The position numbers and the translations under genes are program-made. This document shows, in pieces, positions 10,676 through 24,100 of a stretch of DNA of 64,000 nt (its first letter is position 1; each line of letters begins with the position of its first letter). Below the pieces are notes generated by a model. It worked only from the letters and a program-made list of their open reading frames with translations. It searched no databases and was not told where the DNA came from. Origin of the DNA: Misgurnus anguillicaudatus (taxonomy: Eukaryota > Chordata > Actinopteri > Cypriniformes > Cobitidae); NCBI RefSeq assembly GCF_027580225.2, contig NC_073356.2, positions 9,563,001 to 9,627,000 on the forward strand, written 5' to 3'.

Positions 10676-12426
10676 AAAATGTTCCCAATATAACTACAGT
10701 AATGTGATTTATTTTTCATACAATAAAGGTCTTTACACACCAGGACGTTTTTCGTGCACGTTTATCGTTGACGTTTAACGTGACGTTTTTCTGCTTTCAC
10801 CCCAAACGATTTTTACTGGCGCTGAGCCGAGTGAGGTGCAAATTCACTCCCTGGACATTAGATGGCGCTTAATACAAAACAGATATATCTCGGTACACAA
10901 GGTGGCACTGCGAGACGTTATGCGACTGTTCTGACACCCACTTGTCACACAGAAGAAGAGAGCCAGTATTTACACTCGCGTGTAGTCAATAACCATTCAT
11001 ATACGATTTTTGGTTAACGGGCAAGCAAACAAACATGGATCTTTTAAGTTGCACTTCGAGCTCCAGCAGCAGTTCGAGCTCCAGCAGCAGCTCTAGCTCC
11101 AGCGATAGTGATGAAGAAGTTATTCTTGTTCTGATGAATAAAGAAACACGACCGAAAAGACGCAAATATTGGGTACATCCAATCGTTGCGAGAAGAGAAG
11201 AACACGGGGAGTTTCTACCGACTGATACAAGAGTTAAAAATGTATCATGATCGTTTCCGGGAGTATTTTCGAATGTTCGAAACTTTACTCCAACAACTAG
11301 CGCCCTCGTTGACAAAGGAACAAACACACTACCATAAACCTGTCGACCCAGAGCAGCGGTTATCCGTGTGTCTACGGTGAGTTTGTGTACATTGTTATTC
11401 AAATGAATGAATATCGTAAAAACATGAATGAATTTCTGTTGTGTGGGAGAACTGAAAAATAAATTTTCTTTGTCTATTTCAGCTTTCTAAGCACCGGAGA
11501 CTCGTACCGCACTATTGCATCCAGCTTTCGACTAGGCGTGTCCACTGTTGCTTTAATAGTGAGTGAGAACTGTGATGCAATTTGGCATTGCCTAAAAGAT
11601 GAACATTTGCCAGTGCCTACTGAAGAGATATGGAGGAATAGAGCCAGGAGGTTCAATGATGGAATTTCCCTAATTGTTTGGGAGCTATGGATGGAAAACA
11701 CATTTTAATCCAGGCCCCTGCAAACTCTGGTTCTCTGTACTTTAATTAGAAAGGTATGTTCTCAATTGTACTGCTGGCCCTAGTTGATGCAGATTACCGC
11801 TTCCTTGTGGTTGATGTGGGGAGCTATGGCAGCAACAGTGATGGAGGCATCTTTGCCAATTCTGTGATGGGAAAGGCACTCAGAGATGGAACTTTGAATG
11901 TTCCACCGCCATGTGAACTACCAGGTGCGCCAGAGCTGGGCAAAGTTAAGCACGTCATTGTGGCGGATGAAGCTTTCCCCCTAAAACCATATGTCCTCCG
12001 GCCATATCCTGGACACCACCTCCCAACAGACAAGAGAATTTTCAATTATCGTTTGTCTTGGGCACGTCGCATCTAGGGATGGGTATCGTTAAGGTTTTAA
12101 CGGTATTACTACTCTTATCGGTACTGCTTAACGGTCCGGTACTTTAACGGTATTCTTATCGGTACTTTGTGTTGTGTGTGTTTTTTTAAGAACATACAAC
12201 AATTGAAAACAGAATTAACATTGCTTTATTTTTTTATGTAAAAATAATAAAACAATTATTTATTGTTAAAGAAACAGCCATGTTTGAACAAATAACAATT
12301 ATACAAAAAACAAATTAATGTAAAACAAATTAAATAAACTTTTTCTGTAAAAATAATTTCTGTAAAAGAACATACAGTGATACACAGCAAGATGTGGGGC
12401 ATGTAGGTAGGCTGCAAAAGGACTCT

Positions 12427-14400
12427 TTAGCCATTCTTCTGAAGAAAGATTAACATATTTGCCTTTTCTGGCAAAAGACGGGACCTTTCCTGGCTTAATG
12501 TGTTCCCTGCAGTTGAAAACACCCTTTCACTTGGGGTGGAGGAGGCTTGAGCACAGAGGTAGCCTGTTGCAACGTTTGTGAGGAGGGGCAGAACAGCTCT
12601 CTTCTCCCACCACCACAACACAGGATCTTCAGCCATAGGAATGGGAGGCAGGCTTTTGTAGACCTCAACCTCTTGGCCAACACGTTCGCTAAGGGTGAGG
12701 GCAGAGGTATCCTGTTGGATGGTCAACCTTAATTTCCTGTCCTCCTCTGAGAACAGCTCCTCCAAGGCACTCCTTGTTTTCTGCATTGGAGGTATTGTCT
12801 CCTCCATTTCCTCACCTTCTTCTTCAGATGACCCATCCTTTTGCTGGTGCTCTGTATCTGTCTGTTCCAGCTCTGTTGTTGGTCCTGTCCCACTGTCAAT
12901 AGCTTTCATCCTCAGTCTGTCCCAAGTTGCATCACTGACTGACCTCCCTTTGAATCTGGGGTCCATTGCTGTGGCCTCATGCAGGAAGGCTTGAATGTCA
13001 TCATTCTGATATCGCTGGGAGAGGTTCTCCCACACCTTCTCTTTGATTGATGCCACAAACATGGTATCATCATCCTTCAGAGTAAAATGTTCTTCCAGTT
13101 TTTGAAGGATGGGTAAGATCTGTCCACAGGTGGCATTCTTTTCGCATGACACACACAATGTGGATGTATAAAGGATTCTCATGATCTGGACAAACTCCTC
13201 AGCCTTATGGAAGTCCTCATCTTTCAGACGGTCCAGGTTGTCCTTGGACAATGCTTTTTGCAGTCGTGGGTCCAAGGCTGCTGCTTGGATTGCTGGAAAC
13301 TGCTCCATAAATCTCTCTATCATTAGATATAGAGAGTTCCACCTGGTCTTGACATCCAGGATGAGTGAGTGTTGTGGAAGGCCTGCAACAACAACAAAAA
13401 ACAACACACATTTATTTAGCACACACTTAAATATTGATTTTATATTGTTAGATGTGTGAATTATTCAAAATAACACTTATAGATTCAACTTACCAAGGAG
13501 CTGTTGCTTTTCTGTCAACACTGTTTTGGACATTGAGGATCTCTTGAACCACACGACCACTGCTCTGATTCGGGCTGCCCATTTATCAATAGATGCAATT
13601 TTGTAAATTTTCTGTGCAGCCAGATTCAATGTGTGTGCAAAACATCCTATTTTTAGGATCTGTAGCTTCTTGATAGCAATATCCATATTGCTAGCATTAT
13701 CAACAGTCACAGCTACAATCTTGCTCGGATCTATCTCAAACTCTTCCAGGATGTCTGAGATCTCCTCTGCCACTACTTTGCCAGTTTGTGATTTGTACAC
13801 TGCCCTGGTGTGAAGGACCTTCTGTTTTACACTGCCCTGGCTTGTGTAGTGCACTGTAATTGTGAGACAGTGATCTTGCCGGAGACTGGTCCACCCATCT
13901 GATGTGTGGCCAGCTTTGGCACATCTTTCAGCTCACTGATCACATTGGCCTTTTCAACATCATACCAGGAAGGAATTAATGTGTTGCTTAGATAACTTCT
14001 GGAAGGAGGGGTATATTTAGGGTTGAGTGCCCTGCACATTTCCCTACAAAAAAAAAACAATTATAATTTGTTATTTTATAATTATTAAATGGTGTTGTTG
14101 TTTATTGTATTGTGGAATTATGGGGCTGAAATACAACCCTTTTTATCATGCATCTATATCCTAAAAATGTACGTAACTATATACTGTGTAATGTATATTG
14201 ACAGAATGTTACCTAAAACAGTTGGACTCTACTGTTGCAAAGGGGTGTAGGCCTTTCACTATGAACTTGGTCAAGGCTAAGTGGCAGTCGTTCACCCTCT
14301 CCTCAGGCATCCTCCCACTAGCTGCCAGGGTGAAGGGGCTTTGGGCTTGTCTTGGACCAAAGGTATTAGGAGGAGTTTGTTGGTTCATAGAAGTTGCAGC

Positions 14401-14431
<31 letters not shown>

Positions 14432-15634
14432 ATAAAAAGGTTGCAAAATGTGGCTATTGACCAATGTTAACATTTGATCATGAACCTATGTTCACATAAT
14501 TAAGTTGATTATGTGTCTGCATTTAATCATTACAAATTAATTTCTGGATATAATTTCTAAATATTATACATATATTTGTTAATGCACCAGCGTGAAAGCT
14601 GCAGAAAAAATACTCTAAATAGGCTATTTTGTAAAAAAAAAAAGTGCTGTGCAGTGTGCACTAAATGCTTAAAGTAGGGATGTTCACATTGGCCATTTAA
14701 CCGTTGATTGCTGCCCTGACGGTCTGATAAAGTAATCATTTGTATGAGAAATAATTTGTGTGCATGTTTGGAAGCTGAACGGAGACGCGCGCGTGTACGT
14801 GCAAGATGACGCGGTCCGTCTCGCGCACATCCGGACAGACGTTTGCTGATGGCCTCTGACCCTGACCATAAACATCTGTCTTTTTTGCACAAACTGAGAA
14901 AGATGACGCAAAACCAAAACTTTCTGAAAAGCGTCCTGCTTTAGAAATGACCACTGTGGTAGATGAAACGGAGACAATCTTCCCTCTTTGGATATTAATC
15001 CTCTGGACCGATCGCGTGCTTTTTAATAAGGTAATGTTGCGTGAATATCTGATAATGTATGAATCCTGGTTCTGTTGTTAATCTGTCGCTGCTGTTTGCA
15101 CGTTCAAATTAAATGTATTGTTTTTACTAGTTCACAGACAACCGTCAACTGTATTTTTACTCAATGACAATTTCATATTAAAATCGTATAAGATAACGGT
15201 TAATGTTCGGTTTAGAAGCTACGGTTGTCGGTCGGGAAAATTAACTGAAATGAGCATCCCTAGTTTAAAGTAGAAAATATGTTGAATGCACAACTTCATT
15301 TTAACAGAATTTCATCGTAAGGTAAGCAAACTAATTAGGGAGTTGGACATTTATTTTAAATGACGTGAACAACATTGATTCAACATGATTTTAGCATACA
15401 CATACCTGACGTAGATGGGGCAACCACCAGAGACGGGCTAGCTAGGCAGTCGAAAACTTTGCATTTCTCTGTCTGCACGTAATGCACTTTTGAAAGATGC
15501 TTAGACAGATTGCTCGTGTTTCCGCCCTTACATGCAAAAATCTTGTTGCACTTATGACAACGAGCGTTGTCTGCATCAACTCTTGTAAAGAATAACCACA
15601 CTTTTGAACGTTTTGCTCTCTCCGCCATCGTCAC
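12427..15634 (-). pseudogene. hAT (ZBED1-like) transposase, four exons, one frameshift
   Basis: Exon 1 (15634 to about 15405) encodes a BED zinc finger: CHKC and HLSKVH with N-terminal aromatic WLFF. Exon 2 (about 14405-14215) reads GRMPEERVNDCHLALTKFIV and ends in a GTAAC donor. Exon 3 (about 14050-13490) carries TSDGWTSL with a catalytic aspartate, VTVDNASNM with the second aspartate, and CFAHTLNLAAQ. Exon 4 (about 13395-12427) ends in the hAT C-terminal dimerisation region with a long acidic insert and SSTPSERVFSTAGNTLSQER. A one-base deletion near 13905 (KLAT to TSDGW) is the only coding lesion I see, so the gene was disabled recently. The family moves DNA by hairpin-forming cut and paste in the nucleus. 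Confidence 0.85.
14675..15262. mobile_element. hAT MITE nested in the hAT transposon
   Basis: Termini TAGGGATGTTCAC (14675) and GAGCATCCCTA (ending 15262) are inverted. Flanks GCTTAAAG (14667-14674) and GTTTAAAG (15263-15270) match at seven of eight bases, so the TSD has aged by one substitution. It lies in the intron between exons 1 and 2 of the surrounding hAT transposase, where it need not harm expression. Confidence 0.88.
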
Positions 15635-16217
15635 TCTTTGTATTAAGCGGGAGTTTTCGTGCTGTTATGCGTGCATGCGCCGCGCTCGTTGTTGTGTGTG
15701 TGACAGACAGCCTCCGCGGCGCGCATGAGAGATCTCGCAGATCTTACAGACAAACGTCTTAATATTTTTGCAAATTAGAAATGTTTGGGGAGATAAAATG
15801 TGCAAGAAAACATTATAAAGCAGGAATACATACTACATTTATTTTTATTTTTTCTCCAGTACCGAAAGCAGGACCGATAGCGTCAGATCTTACTGATACT
15901 GCGGTCTTTCATAATTTAGCCCCGGGGCCAGTTTAATACCAGGTTTCGGTACCCATCCCTAGTCGCATCTCTGAAAATGCCTTTGGAATCCTCAGCCAAC
16001 GCTTTAGAGTTTTCAGAAGAACTTTACAGGTTCAACCAGCTGTTGTTGACAAAATAGTCAAAGCTGCTTGTGCATTGTGCAACTACTTGCGCCCAAAAGG
16101 AAATGACCAGGATAATGCCACAGAAGATGACAATGATTTTGAACAAACACTACAAGGTTTTGAACATTGTAGGGGGCAGCGGGCATCTGTGGAGGCGCAA
16201 GCTGTCCGAGAACTGTA

Positions 16218-17207
16218 AAAAGACTATTTTAACTCGCCAGCAGGAGAAGTTGCTTGGCAGTATGACCATGTGAATCATGGTCTGTAGAACAGATAAAATC
16301 CAGCTGTAAATGTGTGCTATAGTTATTAAGTCCCATTTTGAAAACTGCTTGTGTGTGCATATATATATTTTTATTTTCTTGATGTCTTTACAAACAACTG
16401 TGAACTTGAATAAATTTTGGCATATCTATTGCATCTGATTCTGTAATCATTTTTTAAAATATCACAACTGTCCACATCAAAATAAATAATTTTGGCTGAA
16501 ATAACACGGTTTAAATTAAAGCACTTTGGAAGGTAAAGATGTATTGGTTGAATTGGTCATAACATATGGGGATTATCTTAAGCCAAGACTAGGCCTTAGT
16601 TTAATGATGAAATATGAAATATAACTAGTTTTAACAAACATGCCATATTAGAAACATTACTGCCGTGCATTTTGAGGCAAAACAAAGGACACTGATATGG
16701 TTTAAGATATGTCAGTGCACGTTGTTTTCAGTTTGAACAGGAGGTCATACATTTATTTTAGTCTACAACTAGTCTAATCCCTGTCCTGGATACCACCCCA
16801 TACTGTTTAGAACAAAAGCCAAAATTACATTAAGATTTTGTAAAAATTCTATGCAAAATGTTTGTTACTTTGTAATTTGGCTAAAAGTAAGTTCTGTGTT
16901 TAAACAATATACTCATGTTACAGAGGGAATAAGGGTGTTTGGGTATAGCAAGGAACCGTAATTTGTGAGTTCCCAAAATACTAAATTAATAACACTATGA
17001 ATTCAATAATGCAACAACTAGGCATGTGGCCAACCATTACAATAAAGAGTTCCAAAAAACATACGTAAAAAGGAATGGATAGTGCAAAAATGTCACATTA
17101 TTTAGAATTATGTCACTCAGGCACAAATCGTTTTTGACAAAATAAAACATTTATTTTTTAGAATGATCTGCAATTTGCAAATACAATCAGAAACACTGGT
17201 TCAAATA
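16218..17207. other. Non-coding Harbinger interior between the two genes
   Basis: After the Harbinger transposase reading frame ends near 16217 the sequence is AT-rich and without a supported gene. It includes a TATTGAATAAA-type AT stretch near 16390 (AATAAATTTTGG at about 16410), a plausible polyadenylation region for the plus-strand gene, and the MITE at 16565-16802. Confidence 0.5.
16565..16802 (-). mobile_element. Hairpin MITE copy (GGGGTGGT type)
   Basis: On the minus strand this reads TATGGGGTGGTATCCAGGAC and continues through AGTCTAAAATAAATG, TGAAAACAACGTGCACTGAC and AAACTAAGGCCTAG to TCCCCATA. It is the same family as the copy at 18838-19322, in the opposite orientation and with different ends of similarity. 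TA flanks are likely. It encodes nothing. Confidence 0.65.
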
Positions 17208-18118
17208 AGTCACAATGACAGTAGTGCAACTGCATGGTAGTGCAAAAACATTTAGGAGACGTTTTAAAATGTATTTCTTACCAAAAAACAAAATATACAG
17301 CTGAAATGGCATACACATGAAATTAGATTGTATTCAGACACTGTAGTGCAAATAAGTCACAATGACTGAAGTTTAAGTGAACAGTTGTGCAAATTGACAT
17401 TAAATATACATTTGGCACTATATATCTTGAATGTATAAACAGTAACAGTAATTTAAATTAAATGATATACAATAGACATCGATTGGTATGAACAAGTACT
17501 GTCAGAGCACCCAAAATTTGGAGGGATTTGAGAGGTGACCTGATGTAGGACACAGGCGACTGGTAGGGTAATGTAAAGAAAACAATAAACAGATAAAATG
17601 GTATGTATATGAGGTCAGATTTTAGTCAGAAACTGTAGTGCATAAGTCACAAGGACAGAAGTTGAAGTTAATGGTAGTGCAATAAACATGTATCAACTAT
17701 ACATGTTCAACTATACAAAAAAAATTAAAGGGTATAAAATAACCATCAACCGGTGTCACCATGAACTGGCAGAGCGGCCATAGTTTGTTTGAAGCTGAGG
17801 GGTGACATGATGGTATGACACAGGCAATTTTTACAGGAAATTTAAATAAAACATAGATGAAAGGCATATACCAGAAAATAGATTATTATCGGAAACTGTA
17901 GTGCAAATAAGTCAAAGACAGAAGTTCAAGTTAACAGTAGTGCAAATAATCTATGAAATTAACATGTTCAACAATATTTATCGGATGCTTGAACAATAAA
18001 AAACAAAAAAATGTGTACAATAACCATTTAACAGTGTGGCCCAGTACTGGCAGAGTGGCCATAGTTTGTTGGGGTCTGAGGGGTGACCTGATGATACGAC
18101 ACAGGCGACTGATTTGAA
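17208..18118 (-). repeat. Tandem repeat (about 270 bp) that includes the MADF-BESS 3' coding end
   Basis: A block reading GGCAGAG(C/T)GGCCATAG, GGGGTGAC(C/A)TGATG and GACACAGGC occurs at about 18048-18118, 17770-17840 and, weaker, 17503-17560. Between them the phrases AAGTCACAATGACAGAAGTT and AGTAGTGCAAAT recur (17208, 17355, 17644, 17905). Spacing is about 267-279 bp. The copy nearest the gene is coding (C-terminal residues of the MADF-BESS protein); the others are downstream, in its 3' untranslated region. The repeats have diverged. Confidence 0.7.
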
Positions 18119-21100
18119 AATAAGGAAGAGGACTGTCCAAACTCAGCATCATGCAGCAGCTGATGTATCTTTAGTTTGACTGAAGACTGTTGTGCTGGAG
18201 ACAATCTTCTAAGTGTTGGTACCAAGCCGAGAGCAAACAAGTAATTGTCATCTTTCTGTTGCTCTTTTCGTTGATCTCTGCGCTCCTCTTTCTCTCTTTT
18301 GCGCTTTTCCTTCTCTCTTTTTCGTTCCTCCTTCTCTCTTTTTCGTTCCTCGTTCTCGTTTTCCGTGGTTTCCTTGGATAAGAGGTACCTCTCCAAGAAG
18401 TCTGGTGTCTCGGACCGTTTTCTTTTTGTTGATTTCGACCTTGTCATACTTGGGCTGGTGCTGGATGATTCTCTAGGCGAGCTGGTGATGGGTGATCCTG
18501 TTGATGTGCTGGCGATAGATGAGCTGGAACATGTGCTTGCTGTTGCCTCCTCACTGTCACTCACATCATCTTGGACCTCCACTCCACCCATGTTTACATC
18601 AGAAACATTGCTGTGAACACTGTAAAGATAAATTAAGTTTACATCAGTCTTTCACACTGTGGCCCATACCACACTATCCATCCACAAAAATACTCCTACG
18701 GTCAATGTTTGATAACAAGTGAACATGTCAGGAAGATTATTGGCAATACATTACATATCGTTAAGCCCACACAGCTAAACAGGTGAAAAAGTAGTACACT
18801 TCCATAATATTTTACTTAATATCCTACAAATTACACCATGGGGTGGTTTCCCAGACAGGAATTTGCTTAAGTCAGGACATTTTATAGCACATTTTAGTTA
18901 ATAGTTATGGTGTCTCAAAATAGCACTGTGAAGAACACTTAGATGTCCTTAAAATTATCTTACATAGACGCTTTTATATAGATGGTGCCGTAATGAGTTA
19001 ACTGTTTTAAACATTTACTAGGTCCCCAGCCAAAGCATAAACACATATGGTAGTTTATTTCGTAATTTATTAGTCCTAGACTAAAACAAATTTAATAGCA
19101 GTCAAAACTGAAAACAACTTGCACGGACACACTCCAAAATACATGAGTGCCCTCCGCCTTGGCCCAAAATGCACCCATGCAATGCACCTACCAAGGCGTG
19201 TTTGATAAAAACTAGTATTTCCTAATTAAACTGAGGCCTACTCATGGATTAAACCTTGACTAGGCCTCAGTTTAATTAGGAAATACTAGTTTAGATAATC
19301 CCTTGCTGGAAAACCACCCCATAGTACAGCAAGGACAAAATTAGTGCGCGAAAATAGAGCACTTTAAATACACTTTGGAGCTGTACTTTTTTACCTGGGT
19401 ATGTATTGTATGTTATAATATGTATTACGTACCTTCGAAATTCAGTTGATGTCGCGAGGAACTCCATCACCTTCATGAACTTCCACGGCTTCTTATCTTT
19501 AGCGGCCTGTCCACTTTTGCATTCATCATCACGTTTTTTTCTTATACAGTAGTGTTCAAAATAATAGCAGTACAATGTGACTAACCAGAATAATCAAGGT
19601 TTTTAGTATATTTTTTATTGCTACGTGGCAAACAAGTTACCAGTAGGTTCAGTAGATTCTCAGAAAACAAACAAGACCCAACATTCATGATATGCACGCT
19701 CTTAAGGCTGTGCAATTGGGCAATTAGTTGAAAGGGGTGTGTTCAAAAAAATAGCAGTGTGGCATTCAATCACTGAGGTCATCAATTTTGTGAAGAAACA
19801 GGTGTGAATCAGGTGGCCCCTATTTAAGGATGAAGCCAACACTTGTTCAACATGCATTTGAAAGCTGAGGAAAATGGGTCGTTCAAGACATTGTTCAGAA
19901 GAACAGCGTACTTTGATTAAAAAGTTGATTGGAGAGGGGAAAACCTATAAAGAGGTGCAAAAAATGATAGGCTGTTCAGCTAAAATGATCTCCAATGCCT
20001 TAAAATGGAGAGCAAAACCAGAGAGACGTGGAAGAAAACGGAAGACAACCATCAAAATGGATAGAAGAATAACCAGAATGGCAAAGGCTCAGCCAATGAT
20101 CACCTCCAGGATGATCAAAGACAGTCTGGAGTTACCTGTAAGTACTGTGACAGTTAGAAGACGTCTGTGTGAAGCTAATCTATTTTCAAGAATCCCCTGC
20201 AAAGTCCCTCTGTTAAAAAAAAGGCATGTGCAGAAGAGGTTACAATTTGCCAAAGAACACATCAACTGGCCTAAAGAGAAATGGAGGAACATTTTGTGGA
20301 CTTGTAGTGGAGGACTTTTATTATGCTTTTATTTTCATATTATTATGTTTTATTTTTCATCCTATTTTTCATTTTTTAATTACAATCATAAGCTCATAAA
20401 TTGTGATTCATATGGAGATCATGTTTTTCTGCTAACGTACAGAATTATGCTCTTTCTGTCTTTTGAGCAAAGTACAATGTCCAAGGACTTAAACATCATG
20501 TACTGAGAACAAGACATACGTTTTATGATTTCACTAGATTTGTGTTTAACTGTTCATGTTCTTAATCACTGACAAATTGAAGCTTATCTTCTAAATGACG
20601 TAGAAACTGATGACTACACATGTTTCAGCATCTTACTATAAATGTGTGTTCAACCTTGTAATCGGGGCTCTTAGGTTTTTAAACTTCTAGCACCATGGGG
20701 GTGAGAGCCTATTCTGCAGAATATATAAAATTCAGACAAAGAAAATTCTGTCGACAGTGTGTCTGTGTGATCCTTGACTTTGACTCTTAGTGAGTATTAT
20801 TTGATGCGGCTAAAATTCCACGACAATAATGGCGACGAGGATGCGGATTCCACAGCTGAAGACTCCAGAAGGTTTGGGAGAGACTGACTGATCACCCCTG
20901 AGACAAGAGGTCTCGGGCTCCGTACCCCAGGCCTAAGGGAAGGGAGAGTCTCAACCATTTCTGAAGTCAAAGCTGACGGAATCTGAAAAAGAACCGTTGT
21001 GGTGGCATCTGAATAGATAATACGGTAAGCGTTATTTCGTTCGTGACCATGGGTCAGGGTAATTCGAAAGGGAGTACAAAGTCAATGGATCTGGAAAATG

Positions 21101-24100
21101 GCGTGTATGCTCGAGTGATCAAATCAAAGGGCACGGGGCGTTGGAAAGCATAAAATCTGGGAGAAAAGGTATGATTTTCCTCCTAAAGGAACACTGAGTG
21201 TAAAAGCACTCATTTTATTAAGGGAAAAGATCATTGCGGATGGCAGAGAAATGAGAGCACAGAGTAAGATAAAGACCAAGGACGAACTGACTCAGACTAA
21301 GTCAGAGCTAAACATTAAGCAAATGTTTTTCCTACATCAGATTCATTACATGATGAACCTAACTTTCTTTTTTCCTTCTCCCTATGCACCTGCACGTACC
21401 CCACCTGGGGTACATTTCCAATACACAAGGGTACCGCTTCTGGACGCTGACCTCCAACCCCCTCCACAAAGTCGCCCTCCACCACCACCTGCTCAACAAA
21501 TCGCACAGATACAACAACCAGCTCAACAAGCCGCACAGATACAGCCAGCACGACAAACACCACCTTCTGCACCCCCACCACCGCCGATGCAAGAACTACC
21601 ACGTGGACCAGAATCAGAGATCATCCACATCCTTGACAGGACAAAGATGATGTTCAGATAAACACGGAACGGGAGGCAAGGCCTAAGGAAACAGCAGAGA
21701 AGCCGTTCACCAGAGAAACAGCTATCTTCAGCTTTTGCCAAGATAGGAGAATGGGCACAGCCACAACATAACAACGCAATTTCTCTTCGCAAGGACAACG
21801 CTCCCGAGAGAACGGGCAGCAGAGAGAATGAGAGAAGAGGAGAGGAGATCCGAAAGAAAATGTTTGCTGGTATTGCGGACAGAAAGGACATTTGAAAAAC
21901 CAATGTTTCCATTTCCTGAAAACTAAAGGGACACCGGAATCCCAAGGGAGCGCGGGAAACCTGCCGGTGTGTAAAGAAAGGGGCGACTGAAGCCAGGAGG
22001 GGGAAGGGGAGCATCGTACGGAGGCGGGTAAGTCCAATCTTGTTTTTTCTGCGGTTCAAATGCCATATTATCTGCTTGCTGATTCTGATTTTCTGATGTG
22101 TGTGGTAGGGAAAGGAATGCTCTGTGCAATGAAGAACTTGCTTTGCTTGAAATTGACCGAGAGGCATACTCTAAATTGCCTCTCGAAGAAATAATGGTTG
22201 AGGGACAGGCTCTGTTGTTTATGGTGGACTCTGGCGCGACTAACTCTGTCATACGCAAAGATGAATTCCCATTTGTCACCTTGAGTGGGCAGTTTAACTC
22301 ATCTATGAGTGCTACGGGGCATATAGTGAGGGAAGAATTTACTGCTCCACTCTGTTGTATGCATGACAGTAACGAGTTTATGCATATGTTCCTCTTATCT
22401 GACGCGTGTCCGGTAAACCTCAACGGGAGGGATTTGATGTGTAAAATTAATGCTAGCATCTTATGTAACAACCAAGGCCTGAATATTTCTTGTTGGGATC
22501 CCAGAATGTCATCTATGTGTGTGTCTCTGTTGTATGTGTATGAATGGGCCTTTCAGAGTGAAGAGTTGCATGCTGAAGGGAAGATAAGATTGCCACAAGC
22601 CAGCGAGGTCATTCCAGCTTATAACATGCATTTCACAGCTCAACAGAGAGAGAGTGGGTAGAGAAATAGTTCTCTGTAAAAACAGAAGGTTTGACTATAA
22701 CACAAATATATGCTGGAATGACTAATGGTGTGTGGCACTCGTTAAATTGACAGAAAAGCAAGAACAAATTTTTGATGTTGAAATTTCGATACCCCCCAGG
22801 TGAATTTGCAAAGGCCTGCAGCGAGGCAGTTGATTGGGAAATGTTGTCAGATAACATGCAGTTCTCAGAGCAGATAACAGCACACAGGAGAAGTTGTGTT
22901 TTTTTTTCATTGCTGAGAGAGAGAGAGTTATAATACAGAAAGCTGTTTCTGCAGATTCAAATTTACAAAACATTTTGCCAGCACACATGACGTGTGCTAG
23001 CATTGATTTACCGCAAGAGGTTCTTGACAAAGTACCTGACTACCTGGGGGATAAAGATAAATATGATGTGGGTTTGATTAAAGGGTGTAAACCAGTAGTT
23101 ATCACCCAAAAGAGTGATTACAGACCATGCAAACCTCAATACCCTCTGAAAAGGGAGGCGCTTGAGAGAATAAGGCCAGTATTTGAGGCCTTATTGGAGA
23201 AAGGGATAATTGTTCCCTGCCCACACTCACCTGTAAGAACACCCATTTTTCCTGTACAAAAGGTCAGAGAAGCAGGTCAGCCCACAGAGTGGAGGTTTGT
23301 TCAAGATCTTCAAGCAGTAAATGCTGCGGTACAAGCAAGGGCACCTAATGTGCCAAACCCTTACACAATTGTCTCACAGATACCAGCTGACAGCCAGTGG
23401 TTTTCTGGAGTGAGGAGCGTAGTGGATATTTCGAATGCATTTTTCAGTGTTCCTGTCCATCCTGATAGCCAGTTTTTGGTTTGCTTTTACATTTGAGGGG
23501 TATAGCGAGAGCCCCACGATTTATAACTCCGCCTTGCATTGTTCATTACAGACACTTGTGTTGGATGATGATGTTGCTTTATTGCAGTACGTGGATGACC
23601 TCTTGGTGGCGGCACCGACTCAGCAGTCGTGCACAGACAACACCATATGGCTGCTCACACATCTAGCTGAGGAGGGCCACAAGGTCAACCCCAAAAAGGT
23701 ACAGTGCTCTGTCCAGAAAGTAACCTTTCTAGGACACGAAATTACACCAATGGGTAAGTCTCTCTCTCTAAAGAGAATAGAGGCGATAGCTAACATACCA
23801 AAACCCATTACAAAGAAACAAGTGATGTCATTTTTGGGTATGTGAATTTGCAAAGGCCTGCAGCGAGGCAGTTGATTGGGAAATGTTGTCAGATAACATG
23901 CAGTTCTCAGAGCAGATAACAGCACACAGGAGAAGTTGTGTTTTTTTTCATTGCTGAGAGAGAGAGAGTTATAATACAGAAAGCTGTTTCTGCAGATTCA
24001 AATTTACAAAACATTTTGCCAGCACACATGACGTGTGCTAGCATTGATTTACCGCAAGAGGTTCTTGACAAAGTACCTGACTACCTGGGGGCTAAAGATA

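Larger units (their letters stand above)
12074..15961 (-). mobile_element. hAT transposon with multi-exon transposase, perfect 8-bp TSD
   Basis: Termini TAGGGATGGGTATCG (12074) and GGTACCCATCCCTA (ending 15961) are inverted, flanked by exact GTCGCATC at 12066-12073 and 15962-15969. Joining the flanks with one TSD copy restores the reading frame of the Harbinger transposase (ARRISENAFGIL), which proves the insertion point. The interior encodes a BED-finger hAT transposase on the minus strand. A 588-bp hAT MITE is nested at 14675-15262. Confidence 0.95.
11035..16217 (+). pseudogene. Harbinger DDE transposase (HARBI1-like), interrupted by a hAT
   Basis: The N-terminus MDLLSC is followed by a poly-serine tract and an acidic patch, then RRKYWVHPI and GEFYRLIQEL with a one-base shift near 11205. 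An intron (donor near 11378, acceptor near 11482) joins to FLSTGDSYRTIASSFRLGVS. Catalytic blocks are readable: GAMDGKH (in a frame shifted near 11660) and VADEAF (11959-11976), then FNYRLSWARR. The gene is cut at 12073 by the hAT element and resumes at 15962 with RISENAFGIL, which holds the catalytic glutamate, and then VVDKIVKAACALCNYLRP. A stop lies in LYFN*KG near 11746. The family cuts and pastes with a 3-bp target and needs a MADF/Myb-like partner, present at 18.0-28.9 kb. Inactive in this copy. Confidence 0.88.

Noticed and set aside
10986..11402. Minus-strand frame of 138 codons with LELELLLELELLLELE repeats
   Set aside because: It is the antisense of the poly-serine tract of the Harbinger transposase; the real gene is on the plus strand with clear family motifs.
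18190..18616. Plus-strand frames rich in Ser/Phe/Leu ([14 protein letters not shown])
   Set aside because: Antisense of the Lys/Glu/Arg-rich stretch of the MADF-BESS protein.
21523..22471. Long minus-strand frames across the retroviral gag/protease region
   Set aside because: They oppose recognisable gag, zinc-knuckle and protease sequence and have no family features of their own.
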